Assembly: GCF_000764305.2 (NCBI RefSeq)
Contig: NW_025946074.1
Location: 653,164 to 717,163 of the forward strand
Direction: 5' to 3'
Source: Hyalella azteca
Lineage: Eukaryota; Arthropoda; Malacostraca; Amphipoda; Hyalellidae
DNA: 64,000 nucleotides
Part shown: positions 37,272 to 48,474 of the stretch, piece by piece
Numbering within the stretch: position 1 is the first letter of the stretch
Layout of the letters: each line of letters starts with the position of its first letter
Made by a program: the position numbers and the translations under genes
Notes under the pieces: generated by a model
What the model was told of the DNA's origin: nothing
The model's input: only the letters and a program-made list of their open reading frames with translations
Database searches by the model: none

Positions 37272-38034
37272 GTGCGTGCCACAGGTGCTGCTGAAATTGC
37301 AGGTGCGTGCCACAGGTGCTGCTGAAATTGCAGGTGCGTGCCACAGGTGCTGCTGAAATTGCAGGTGAATGCAAGAGGTGATGCTGAAATTGCAGGTGCG
37401 TGCCACAGGTGCTGCTGAAATTGCAGGTGCGTGCCACAGAAGCTGCTGAAATTGCAGGTGCGTGCCACAAGTGCTGCTGAAATTGCAGGTGCGTGACAGA
37501 AGTGCTGCTGAAATTGCAGGTGCGCGCCACATATGCTGCTGAAATTGCAGGTACGTGACAGAGGTGCTACTGAAATTGCAGGTGCGTGACAGAGGTGCTG
37601 CTGAAATTGCAGGTGCGTGCCACATGTGCTGCTGAAATTGCAGGTACGTGACAGAGGTGCTACTGAAATTGCAGGTGCGTGAAAGAGGAGTTGCTGAAAT
37701 TGCAGGTGCGTGCCACAGATGCTGCTGAAATTGCAGGTGCGTGCCACAGATGCTGCTGAAATTGCAGGTGCGTGCCATATATGCTGCTTAAATTGCAGAT
37801 GCGTGCCCCAGATGCTGCTGAAATTGCAGGTGCGTGCCACAGGTGCTGCTGAAATTGCAGGTGCATGCCACAGGTGCTGCTGACATTGCATGTACGTGCC
37901 ACAGGTGCTGCTGAAATTGCATGTACGTGCCACAGGTGCTGCTGAAATTGCAGGTGCGTGCCACAGGTGCTGCTGACATTGCAGGTGCGTGCCACAGGGG
38001 CTGCTGAAATTGCAGGTGCGTGCCACAATAGCAA
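37254..38034 (+). repeat. 31-bp minisatellite made of an exon end plus splice donor
   Basis: The unit GTGCTGCTGAAATTGCAGGT followed by GCGTGCCACAG is repeated about 25 times. The first unit is the last 18 bases of the exon at 37174-37271 plus its donor and the start of the intron, so nearly every unit carries CAG/GTGCGT. Variants have GTACGT or GTGCATG at the donor. The large - strand frames here (up to 262 codons, Cys/His/Gln/Ala-rich, 31-residue period) are repeat artefacts. Confidence 0.95.
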
Positions 38035-38959
38035 TTCAATGTAAATCAGGATATCAATTTGGATTATATCATTTAAAATACACCTATAAGCATCCGTTTA
38101 TTGGCACAATTAATCAAATAGATGCATTCAATTTCTTCAAGAGAATTCAATTAAGGACAGCCCTACAAGGGCCCGATTGAGAATATTCCTTATTATAATC
38201 TAAGAACGAAAGTTCTACCGAACAGCTTTCACCAAATGCGAACACGTCTCAGCGAGGCAGGGAATTTTGATTAACTTCAATCAGGATTAATTTGAGCTTA
38301 GTTGAATCAATCGGGAAATTGCCTTGGACGCCTTATCCTGAATTGGTGGATTAGATCAGGCCACTTTTTCAAGTTGATTTGCCATAATATACAGCGTACG
38401 GAACTTAAATTAAGTTGGTGAACAGCGTGTTACGGATCATCATACTCTTTGTACGGATTATTATTTTTAATTGAAAAATTTACGTAGCGTTGCTGCCTGA
38501 GAAAATTCGTGCTGTGTGAAAAACTTCTCATGGATTTCAATTGATTTTTATTTCAATATATGTATATGAATAAAACACTTACAAAGAAGTAATTTGCGCT
38601 ATTAATTTTGGAATCTGGTCGTCATAGGCGAATTTCATTTCCACGCTGTAGAAGATTTGTACCCAACGATATTGTCTTGTCAGAGTGATAATATTTCAGT
38701 ATCAAAACTTAATGTCCTTTGAAAAATCTTACGAATCATTATATTCATGTCTATAATACGCCATCTTTTGCGCCGGCTGTACAACATAACAGATAAGGGG
38801 TGGTAGCAGATGAGGGCCTGAGAAAAAAAAACATTTATGTTTATAGCTATTACGATTTATTTATAATTAATAATACACTACCATTGCAGTACTACATACC
38901 AATACATATTCTCACCATTACAGTACAACATAACAGACGAGGGCTGGTGGTGGGGGCAG
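38035..38959 (+). other. Remainder of the intron before the transmembrane exon
   Basis: AT-rich sequence. ACAACATAACAGA followed by a GGGxTGGT block occurs twice, near 38781 and 38925, the second directly upstream of the exon at 38960. This suggests a local duplication of the acceptor region. Confidence 0.4.
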
Positions 38960-39077
38960 CGGCCGCGATGGAAGATCTTCTCAGTGGCTGCAGGCGCGGG
39001 TCTCGGTCTGGTGCTGCTGCTGCTGCTGGTAATCTGCATAGCTCTACAGTTCAGGAAAGGAAATAAGAATAAAACGC
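38960..39077 (+). CDS. Transmembrane exon of a single-pass membrane protein
   Basis: The frame reads RPRWKIFSVAAGAGLGL, then VLLLLLVICIAL and QFRKGNKNKT. This is a single hydrophobic helix of about 23 residues with a small-residue AAGAGLG stretch, followed at once by a basic stop-transfer cluster. That is the layout of a type I membrane protein with the C-terminus in the cytoplasm. The acceptor is GGGGGCAG before 38960. The donor is ACGC/GTAAGT, near consensus. The exon ends in phase 1, and the next exon starts CT after TTTTATAG, giving a proline codon across the junction. No family is recognised; Ig/FN3-type adhesion receptors have this layout, but no such domain was found here. Confidence 0.7.
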
Positions 39078-39388
39078 GTAAGTCCTCAGTCGTTGATGTC
39101 TTATTTTATTGGCTTCTTTGGTTTTATGATTTGTTTTGAAAGAAGACATTTTATTGACATGAAGGTTGTTTGTAACATTCACAAGACTAAGACAGATTTT
39201 ACAATCGCCTTCTTCCGTGTTGTGAGACATCGTTGACGCGTCCAACATCTGCATACGATATAAAAAGCTTATCGAATCGTTTCAGAACATTTTGCTCATT
39301 ACTAATATATAGTGATAAATTGAAAGATTTAATAACCTGATATTGCATATATTTATTATGCATGTATGTACTAATTTCGTTTTTATAG

Positions 39389-39459
39389 CTATTCCTGAAG
39401 GAGGTGACAAACGTGCTTTCAAAGACAGCCTGGTGACGGCAGACTCCAGTGGACACAAG
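39389..39459 (+). CDS. Cytoplasmic-tail exon 1 of the membrane protein
   Basis: A 71-base exon between TTTTTATAG and AAG/GTGTGT. With the split codon it reads PIPEGGDKRAFKDSLVTAD, then SSGHK. The sequence is hydrophilic with no domain and ends in phase 0, which matches the next exon. Its small size and frame-keeping borders support a real exon. The - strand frames overlapping it are shadows. Confidence 0.7.
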
Positions 39460-39678
39460 GTGTGTGAATACAAAAGACTTGGTATCCTATGGTCTCAGCC
39501 GAACCTTTAAAATCATCCATGATATTCAAATAATATAATAGTGATTTATTCTATTTTCATTATCTTCGAAGGGTTTCTCGATTGCGGCAGGCAAGAAAAA
39601 AATTGAATACACTACGAATTTGATGGAACGCATATGTGTAATTTCCTGCCCAACAACTCATTAAAAAATTATTTCCAG

Positions 39679-40247
39679 GCACAGCTTTTGCCCTCAGCTG
39701 AGTCCTTAAATCAGTCTCCATTCGACAAGGATTTCAGTTTTGATTTTTCTCCGGACCTCGGGGGAAGCATCGGCTACCACCCAGCATCCTACACCCTAGA
39801 CCCCCCGTGTCAGTGCGTACCTCCTTGTCACTGCTGGCAGAACGAAACCAACCACGACGTCGACACCGAAGACTCCCTACTACCAAAGGGCACCAATACT
39901 CATACGACCTCAGACATTATCGGGACAAGGCCTCCAGAAAACGAAAAATACTGTAACGCCTCCAACAACGAGGATCTGGCAGTCTTGAACATGAATACTG
40001 TCCGGATTTTGACGGAATCTCAACCACAGTCGCCATGCGAGCTGCAGCCCGGAGACCTGCATGCGATATTCATCGAGGGCTTCGCAAGCCTTAGAGTAGT
40101 CACGGATCCTGAGGTGCACAAGCTTGTGTCTCCGGGTGCGGAAATGGAAAGAAGTTTTTCAAGCTTTAAAACAACCTCAACTCCAACTACAGAACGCCGG
40201 ACGTCTTCGATCAGTCTACCTCTAAAGGCGAGTGTAGTTTTTATCAA
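39679..40247 (+). CDS. Main cytoplasmic-tail exon of the membrane protein
   Basis: The exon opens after ATTTCCAG in phase 0 and stays open for about 189 codons, the longest non-repetitive, non-transposon frame in the window. It starts AQLLPSAESLNQSPFDKD, has an aromatic stretch DFSFDFSPDLGG, then a Cys/Pro cluster PPCQCVPPCHCW, and an acidic, Ser/Thr-rich second half with SFSSFKTTSTPTTERRTSS. No folded domain is recognised; it looks like a disordered signalling tail with possible phosphosites. The best donor is ATCAA/GTGAGT at 40248, leaving phase 2. Read-through meets TGA two bases later. The phase does not fit the obvious acceptor at 40655, so this exon could instead be the last one in some transcripts. 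Confidence 0.7.
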
Positions 40248-40654
40248 GTGAGTTACTTCTCTTTATCAGTATAAAAAAAGCGTGTTGGAAACAATTTTAA
40301 ATTTGCAGTTGAAGAGTTTTTATTCTACCTGTCCTTTCCAGTTTCCAAGCCGTATCAATATATTTATTCAGTTTCTTTATCTGCATGAAAATCTCAAATT
40401 ACTGATCTAATAACCAATTTTGAGGTAAATTTTTCAATAGAAATGGTAGACGATAATAACCTTATTGTCTGGCTTCCAGAACACTCAAATTATCACCCGG
40501 AATTCTAACATATAATAAAGATGCAATTATGCTTATCAATAAAATTATGGGTCATTTCATCCCCGTGTTTTGTCCAAGTTGTGAAGAATACGTCGTGCGA
40601 TAGAGGCATGATTTCCATGGCCAGCATGCCTTAACCTTGATCAACTGTTAACAG

Positions 40655-40904
40655 GGCTTTTTAAAGGCGGGAATTTGTGTGAACAAAAGTTCGACGTCAC
40701 CGTCAATATTCAACAACAACGACGACGAAATTAACATTTGCTACTACAATAAGGACGATGTCGACACTTCGAAAACCTGCTCTGAATCCGCAATCATGAA
40801 GAAGGCGGAAAACTGCCGGCAAATACGTGGGTCCGGTTCCCATTATTGCGTCGAAGCTGGCACTTCTAGTGCCCTCGAGAAGCTCGACTTGTCCTCTGAT
40901 TCTG
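40655..40904 (+). CDS. Cytoplasmic-tail exon, start uncertain
   Basis: From the acceptor TTAACAG before 40655 the frame reads GFLKAGICVNKSSTSPSIF, then NNNDDEINICYYNKDD and, near the end, SSALEKLDLSSDSG. It is acidic, Asn/Asp/Ser-rich and non-repetitive. The donor TCTG/GTCAGT leaves phase 1, and the next exon starts GA after ATTTCAG, completing a glycine codon. The start is the weak point. The acceptor at 40655 gives phase 0, but the previous donor leaves two bases. The acceptor AAAAG at 40689 (exon from 40690) keeps phase but has a poor pyrimidine tract. A missed small exon between 40248 and 40654 is another explanation. Confidence 0.55.
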
Positions 40905-41679
40905 GTCAGTGTCATCTGAGGGACGTGAGTGGTCGGTGAGTGGCATAAGTGGTCGGTGAGTGGCCGGAGAGTGGCGTGTATGGTCGGTGAGGGGCGTGTT
41001 ATATAGTTGCGTATAAGTGCCGTGAATAGCGTGTGAGTTACGTAATTTGCTCGTGAGTGAGCCAAGTCTTGAATGGAATGAACACATACCGATAATGCCA
41101 ATTTTAGACTCTAGAACTTTAGTTGCCGTCATTGTTGTGGTTTCCCTTGACGTGACAACAACAAAAGCTCCGTACCTTTAGAAAAGTCCGTCGTTAGTAT
41201 GACCATTACGATTCTCAGGCAATAAAACCTTAGGGTCAAATAAATTTGGATAGCGTCGTTTTCTCGACCATGTGCTGAACTGAAACAACCAAATTTTAGT
41301 TTTCCCGGAAAACGAGCTCTTCTACACGTGTGTGTTCGGCATATACGTACAATGGTTCCACAACTCGAATAAGTAGTTATAAATTACTTTCATGTGAACG
41401 ACACTTCTTTCTTCCAATTATTTGTCAATTTTATAGCACTCATGGCAGGAAACTTGAGTATTGAGAAGTACATCAATTTTTTTTAACGAAACTCCCTCAA
41501 CTTTGGCTATCGTGGTCTAGGTAATCATTTAAAACTGTACAGAATAAAGTGCTTTAATTTATCATATATTTAATAACGATATCATGTTTATATAATTTTT
41601 TTAAATCTCACTCAAAACGGTTTAATTCAAGGCGTCATGACGATAAAACGTATACTAGAAGTCGGTACCTAGGGCAATC

Positions 41680-41900
41680 AGAGAAAAAAGTGAGGCTCTG
41701 TCCAAATAGTGATGCTCTCTTTGCCAATGTTGTGTTTCATACTGATGCAGTTTAGTCCAGTAATAGGACGTATTAGAGCTTCTTCCGCATTCTGCCCGTG
41801 CGGCAGATGAAAAGTTTGTTCATTTTTAGACAATACGACCCTTCATATTTCTGAGTATGCCTTTCGTCGACGGCTACTCATGTGTAGTGTCTGTCCGGCC
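41680..41900. repeat. Dispersed short element (family D2), copy 6, in an intron
   Basis: CTCTGTCCAAATAGTGATGC near the start and TTTTTAGACAATACGACCCT with TCATATTTCTGAGTATG near the end match the family pattern. It lies inside the 1.3-kb intron between the tail exons at 40655 and 42208. Confidence 0.6.
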
Positions 41901-42207
41901 TTAGATTGGAATAATTAAGTTAATTAATTGCATCAGAAAAACGTGATCAAACCTCGCCATATATGGACTTCAGTAACATAGTGAATTTTTTCCTCCCACT
42001 CTGTATTCTGGTTTATATCTTTCACTGTTCATGAATTATATGTTCGCTTACTTGATGTCGCATTTTAATATTAACTTAAATTTGCTTGTCAATTTCGAAA
42101 GCTATCGCAATAAATTTTGCGCATGGATATGAAATTAACGGATTATGAAAAAAATTATTTGAGTATCAAGAAGGCCTACTCATCTTACATTTATGGTTAA
42201 ATTTCAG

Positions 42208-42674
42208 GATTTTGCGAACCTACCCCCAGTGTCAGCCCGTTCTCGCACTGCTACCGGACGCTGCCATTGCACGGTAGAAATGTCGGCATCAAATGTATAC
42301 CGGAAGAGCGCATGTCATCCACGACTTTAAAATTCACGCCTGAAAGTCACATAAATTCATTTAAAAATGAAGCCTATAAAGATCTGGCGCCATTTATTTG
42401 CAGCCACGACAAAGGAACGATATCGTTTAATTACAACCACGACAACGGCAAAACGTCGTGTAATAATAGCGACACGACTTACTTTAAATGCGACAACGAT
42501 AACAGCAAGCCGGCGTCGCAATATATGTCGTCCGGAAACGGAGGCAAGCTGTCCGCAGATAGCCATCCCTGCGCGGACATGTCGTCTGAAATTAACATGG
42601 AATCTTGGACGCGCTCGCTGCCGTCCAAAAACCGACGAAAATGCTTCCATGTGAACACTAATGGCAGTTCTGTC
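42208..42674 (+). CDS. Cytoplasmic-tail exon of the membrane protein
   Basis: The exon runs from AAATTTCAG/GA to TCTGTC/GTAAGT, both near consensus, and is open for about 155 codons. It begins FCEPTPSVSPFSHCYRTLP, continues LHGRNVGIKCIPEERMSS, then an Asn/Asp/Ser-rich part with ICSHDKGTISFNYNHDNGK, and ends RKCFHVNTNGSSV. In-frame codons reach back past 42267, so the exon start is set by splicing and not by an ATG. The high Asn/Asp/Ser/Cys content resembles the preceding tail exons. The overlapping frames at 42357-42758 (-) and 42367-42654 (+) are shadows. Confidence 0.7.
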
Positions 42675-42838
42675 GTAAGTATGAAGCTTTGTGCTTTGTG
42701 TTGAAAACGTTTTTAATAATATTTTGCGAATGTTTTGTACCTGTGAATCGCAATACACCGAATATCACGCACGTACCGTAAAGCCTACGTATGGATCTTC
42801 AAATAAATTCTTCCAATTATCGTGTCTTTTCTTTTCAG

Positions 42839-42922
42839 GATGCAGACAAGCATTTTCCCTCATGTCGAGGGTCCGGAGAACCTCCAGCGGTTCTGGTGTA
42901 CAGAGAGAGAACCGCGCTCTGA
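42839..42922 (+). CDS. Last coding exon with PDZ-ligand-like C-terminus
   Basis: After CTTTTCAG the frame continues in phase 0 as DADKHFPSCRGSGEPPAVL, then VYRERTAL and TGA at 42920-42922. The terminal Thr-Ala-Leu fits the class I PDZ-binding pattern (Ser/Thr, any residue, hydrophobic), which in membrane proteins usually tethers the tail to scaffold proteins. The pattern is short, so its function is inferred. The stop is followed 60 bases later by a minisatellite that would form part of the 3' UTR. I did not find a clear poly(A) signal before it. Confidence 0.65.
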   Translation, partial: DADKHFPSCRGSGEPPAVLVYRERTAL

Positions 42923-42979
42923 ATTGCTATCTGCAATGAACCACTGAACCGTGGACATCAGCGTGTACTTACGACTACT

Positions 42980-43505
42980 TTAACCTCGTCAGTTAACATT
43001 ACCCTAATGATGGTAATATTACCCTAGTGGGGTTAATATCACTCCGATGAGGTTAATATTACCCTCGTAAAGTTAATATTACTCATGTGAGATTAATATT
43101 ACACCAGTAAGGTTACTATTACCCTCGTGAGGGTTAATATCACCCTAGTGAAGTTACTTTTACCCTAGTGAGGTTAATATTACCCTATTAAGGTTAATAT
43201 TACCCTAGTGAGGTTAATATTTTCCTGGTAAGGTTGATATTACCCCATTGAAGTTAATATTTCCCTAGTGAGGTTAATATTACCCTAGTGAGGTTAACAT
43301 TACCATGGTCAGGTTAATACTCTCCTATTGAGATTAATCTTACCCTAGAGAGGTTAATAATACCCTATTGAGGTTAATATTACCCTAGTGAGGTTAATAT
43401 TACCCTATTGAGATTAATATTACCCTTGTGAGATTAATATTACCCTTGTGAGGTTAATATTACCCTGGTAAGGTTAATATTGCCCTAGTGAGGTTTATAT
43501 TAGGC
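42980..43505 (+). repeat. 20-bp minisatellite in the presumed 3' UTR
   Basis: The unit TTAATATTACCCTAGTGAGG is repeated about 25 times with scattered substitutions. The array starts about 60 bp after the stop codon of the membrane-protein gene, so it is probably transcribed. Confidence 0.95.
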
Positions 43506-45729
43506 TAGAAAACAAAAAGAATTTGGCATGTGTTCATTCTATGACGGTAGTTTTCCTCTGTATTTTCAATGTGGGCCTGCTGAAAATAACCTTGTTTAGG
43601 ATATGTGTAAAAAAATAGTGCAATGCATTCGTACACAAATACTAAAGTTCACTCTGAGAGCAGAATTAAGATAAATCGTTTGGCTTTTTAAATAAATTAC
43701 CATGTGATGAACCTGACGAGCGATATTTCGGCATACTTCGATGAAGCTTTAGGGGAATTTAAATATAATTCATTTGACTTCAATGTAACTCTGGAGGAAT
43801 TGCAATATATTTAATTTACTAGTTTTTATTCGGTAACAGTAGATATGAAATATCTGAGAACTTGTGAGAAATTGAACGTAATGGAGGTTGCATAAAATCA
43901 CCGAGTAAAAATGTAAAATGTGACCAGGAAGAAAGATTATAAGAGATGCAGATGTGGAAAATTCATTCAAGGTGTAGCTGGTGAATGGGTTTACTGTTAG
44001 GAAATTAGTTTGTAAAAGTTAAATATTAGGATTTCATTAGAAATTTTTTTCTGAAAGACTTTTCAATGATAATACATTTTTACATGATTTGCACAATGAT
44101 CTTGCTCAGTTGTGTACGTAATTTTAAAATTGCTTTTGGAAAAATTTTTGGAGCTCGAGCGTTTTTGACGCTCTCGAGCTCTCGAGCGTTTTGACTTTTA
44201 AACTGCGTGTTAATATACGAAAATTATTATTTCAAGTTGAAAAAAAGTTTGCATATAAGAGTGTACATCTTTAAGTATAGAAGCTTAGATAACTGTCTGA
44301 ATTTGTACATGTTTGATACGAGAATGCAAGCGAATTTAGATCTTTATTGTTAGAAATACTTCGATGTGATGTCTTATTTGCATATTAAAATCTAGTATAA
44401 GAATTTTATTTGTTTTATCACCATTCGTCCAGAAAACAGTAAATATAAATAAGAAAGCCCTGTGTTAAAAAACATCAACAATTCGTTTGATTTTTCTACG
44501 CACAATGACACAGAATTATTGCCAATTGGCGAATGCACAGCATTATTAGAAAATTCATTCTCTAGCATCATGCGTGACATTTTTTAGATTTATATTATCG
44601 GAAAATTGTGATTCTGATGTCACATGTTAATTTCGACACTCTAGGCCAATGTACAGTGATCAATAGTTTAGCACAATGAAGAGTTTAGCAGCACCGTCTG
44701 TCTACTTCAGCACCGTCTGTCTCTACACGAGTTGCATTTTGGGTTCATAGTAAGGCAATCCTTATGATTGATCATTTCAGCAACACGTCGTTATAACTGA
44801 TCTTAGGCCTTTACGGATGATCTAATCATTCAGAAAAAAAGTGACAAAGGAATTGGTAGAAATTCACGTAAATAACGGTTACCTCATTCGTCTCTTGTCC
44901 GGTGCTATCTCACTTCTCCCGCTCGTATCTCTCCTTTTTCAGAAACTATAAACGCCGCGAGAATTATCGCATACCGGTGCAGAACCCTACAAAACGCAAA
45001 GTTCACCTTCTACAAAAATTTAAATCTGCTAATTTCGAAATAACAATTTGCCATGAATAAAAGTAATCTACATAATTGAGTATTAAAATATCCTAATAAT
45101 TTTTACTTTACTAATTTCCGATGAATAAATATTCTTTATTATTGGAGTCTATAACCTTGCAGTGATTTTGATATCTATTAGGCCTATTCAATTACCTAAT
45201 AAAATAGTCATGCAATCCCATTTATGTCTTCAGTGACGCAGACGTGAGATAAAGATGCTTCATACGTGCCACTTAATTCATTCTTTCAATTTCAATGGTA
45301 TATTAATGAATTAAATCAATTAATCTAGCTGATTTTTTCTATAAAGATCATTCATCTGGTAGCCATGAATTTACGAATGTTTCATAAGTTGCTGAAGTTG
45401 TTTGCAGTTAGTTTAAGAGGTAAGTGCCAGTCATTACCAGCGCAAATTGCAAGCTATGAGGCGAACAAATGGTCTTCCTCAAGTTAATTACCCTTTGTAA
45501 TAGAAGAATAAAATGGTACTGCATACTTTCAATAAAGTTTTTAGTTTCAATATAGTTTTTAAATCAATTCATTGTCTCGAGACTTTAAGCAACGGTGCTT
45601 TATGGCCAAAGATGCATAGAACTGCAGTAATATTTACCAGATGGTGGAGTAACTTTGAAATATACATGTTATAATAGTGTTACTTCGCGTTTTTCTACTG
45701 TAATGTTATGTTGTAAGACCTATTGAGCC
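43506..45729. other. No recognised gene; one GC-rich hairpin
   Basis: AT-rich sequence. At 44151-44181 GAGCTCGAGCGT and ACGCTC-TCGAGCTC form a strong hairpin with a short T-rich loop, and TCGAGCGTTTTGAC follows as an echo. The - frames at 43770-43970 and 44392-44580 have no motif. Confidence 0.5.
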
Positions 45730-48470
45730 GTGTCACAAGGCGGCTGTGCGTACAGCGCAGCTCACAAATAGCCTTTGCACTATGCCAGTTTAACTCTTTT
45801 TACGCATTTTCTGCTCAAGCTGAAGCGTTTCAGTAAAAGACCGAAGTGAAGTCAGTGAAAGAGAATGTGAATAAAGGGTGGAAGCGAGTAAAAAGTGGTT
45901 CCGTTTTTCTTACTGTAAAACAAAGGTAAGCTAGTGAGTGAGGCAGAGTATTGAATGCGGCGTAGCTTTCGGTCAACCCTAATTTCTCGTTAATCGGACT
46001 TTGTCACCTTTACTCAGCATCTCTGTCTAGTGTCTACCTTACCCTGCAACTCTGTCTACCTTTACACTGCCCCTCCGTCTACCTTTATTCTGCCTGCCCC
46101 TCCTCCTCTCTATCCGTCTGTCGCATCGACTCCTCCATTCTCTCCCACCCCATCTCTCTCTCTTGCTCAGCTTTAGTGCCGGAGTAGGAATTTTCGACGG
46201 AAATTTAACTTACTCAACTCAATTCAGTTACAAACCTGTGTTTTTCTACGTGCATTAAGATGGCTGGACAGAGAAGGAAAATTGTAGTCGAAAAGCCCTC
46301 TAGTCCCGCTAGACAAAAAGCTAAAATCAAATAAGGTCAGTTAGAGATGAAAGTTTGAAAGTACTGCAAAGGAGGTGAGGTAGAGATTGATTTGGGCATC
46401 TGTGGGCGAGGTCGGTCGACCTGTGAACGTTGCGAAGATTTCAGTTGTATCAGCTGTTAGAAGTTGAGCTCTGAGGAGTACTCATTTCTCCAGAAAGCTG
46501 AATTACTTCATTGGTTTTGTCGTGACTGCGAAAAACCAACTCTTGGTGCTAGAAGAAGAGGAAAGCCGTTGGAAAAGCACGACAGAGTCGAAATCGTTGA
46601 ATGATGTAGAAAACTCATTGAGCAGGATGGTGCGCTCGTTGAGTGAAAAATTGAGTTCGCTATGCAATGAGCTGACTGAAGTGATAGCTCAGCTAAAAAA
46701 TAGAGAACATGGAAGTAAAGAACCAGAAAGTTGATTTAGTTAAAGTTGCTAGCTAAAGCTCCCGCGAATTACTTAACGAGAACGTAGGAAGTCCAACATT
46801 GTGGGGTTTGGCGTTCACGAAAGTACCGCATCTGATACGAAGGACCGAGTGATGGCTCATACTGCATTTATTGCAGACCGATGTAGTAAGGCACCAAACA
46901 CACCGGTTGATATTACATCGCGCAAGAGGCTACGCTCGAAGGATGCTGCTGCCAACACCTGAAGACCTCTGTTGGTGACTATAAAGGATCCTGCTCAGGT
47001 TTGGAGCGTGCTGAAGGCAGCGAGAAGCCTTGGATAATCTGCTGAAAACAAGTCCGTTTTTGTGAAGGATTCTACCCCCTATAGAGCGAGCGGATTTTCG
47101 CAAAAAATGGCAGGTGCACTGAAAATCAGGTCAACCACTCTCAAGATGTCAAGACAATACCGGCCGCTCACGGTCAGTCAGCGGAGCTGGAAGACATGTA
47201 AACAGTAGGAGTCATATCCATAGATCCAGGCCTGCAAATAATGTAACATGTAACCGACTAACCGCATACATCAAAGTGAAAAGGGACAAAAAGTTGTAAA
47301 ATCTTTTTATACAACTCGGATTCCATTTTAAACAAAAAATTTAACTTTTAACTGTTATCGCAAACAAGTGTAAAGATATTATTTGTATTACAGAAACACT
47401 CCCTAAAAATCGCCGGAGGAATATAGGAGCTGTTGAACTTCACGTTGCCAGGTTTTGATCGTTTTCTTAACTTGAAATAAATGAAGAGCAGTGCAGTAGA
47501 GGTGCAGCTCTGTGGGTTAGAACCTTTTATGGGGCCCAGCATGTTAAGTTGTCTGCAAAGCACCAATCGGCTAGAAAATCAATGTGGTACAAACTTTCTC
47601 AAAAAGGTAGGTATAGGCTCCTCATAGGCGTTGTGTATAGATAACCAAACAGTTACTCTGATAATGCTAAAGTACTAAACAGCCTTTTACCGAGCATGAC
47701 TTTCATTATGTCGCATACGTTGATCGTTGGTGACTTTAACCATACAGAAAAAGACTGGGCAAATGAATCCTCTCGAAGAAATGGGCATCGCCCAGCATCC
47801 CTGTTCTGGGAGTTTGTGAGTGACTCATTTTTAATCCAGAACATCACCAAGCAAACCCATTATAGGGGTAAACAGACACAAAATATTCTAGATCTAGTAT
47901 TTACTAGTGAAGAATCAATGTTCGATGAGCGTCACGAAGCTTCGTTGAAAAAAAAACACCACCAGTCTTTGTTTTTCAGTATTAAGTGCCATACAGAAAA
48001 GATACCTCGGAAGCGTGAACGTTTGAATTTTGCGAAAGGCAACTACGTTAAACTCCGTGAAGCCGTAAATATTTCGGACTGTATTAAGGACAAGAATGTG
48101 GCTGATTCATAGCCATTTCTTATAGACACAGTTATGTCGGCAGTTGATGCGTTTGTACCTAAGAATAAGATCGGTGGACTCAAAAAAAGTCCAAGTGGAT
48201 GAACAGTACAGTTAATAGAATGAATTACTAGAATTTGTAACAAGAACCAAAACCAGGGGAAACGGCTATAAACCAAAAAATCTGAGCTGCAACTCATCAA
48301 CGCGACAACACTTCTCGCTTCGAGTCACCGGCATGTGGAGCCTACCTGATTACATGATATACATCGTTGACGCTCCGAGTATGAACGCGTTCATGAACAG
48401 ACTACTTAACGCAATGGCGAAATAAATTTTCAGACTTGAAATGCCTTTCAATTTATCGAACTTGATCGTC
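45730..48470 (+). pseudogene. CR1-like LINE relic: 5' UTR, ORF1, endonuclease, RT tail
   Basis: Parts of a LINE occur in order. A GC-richer leader at 45.73-46.25 kb precedes ATG at 46260 (MAGQRRKIVVEKPSSPARQK). A PHD-like zinc finger follows with CERCEDFSCISC and WFCRDCEK; then an ORF1 middle with NIVGFGVHEST and RKRLRSKD, and a region with RPLLVTIKDPAQVW. At 47696-48112 a 138-codon frame contains LIVGDFNHTEKDW and the NILDLVFTS block, typical of the LINE apurinic-type endonuclease. Then comes a direct jump at about 48230 to the C-terminal tail (FVTRTKTRGNGYKPK). The polymerase core is deleted, and stops and frameshifts run throughout. ORF1 binds RNA and the endonuclease nicks target DNA in live elements; this copy is dead. 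Confidence 0.75.
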
Positions 48471-48474
48471 AGTT

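Noticed and set aside
37146..38039. Long - strand ORFs (210, 262, 124 codons) rich in Cys, His and Gln
   Set aside because: They are translations of a 31-bp tandem repeat; every frame reads the same peptide with a 31-residue period.
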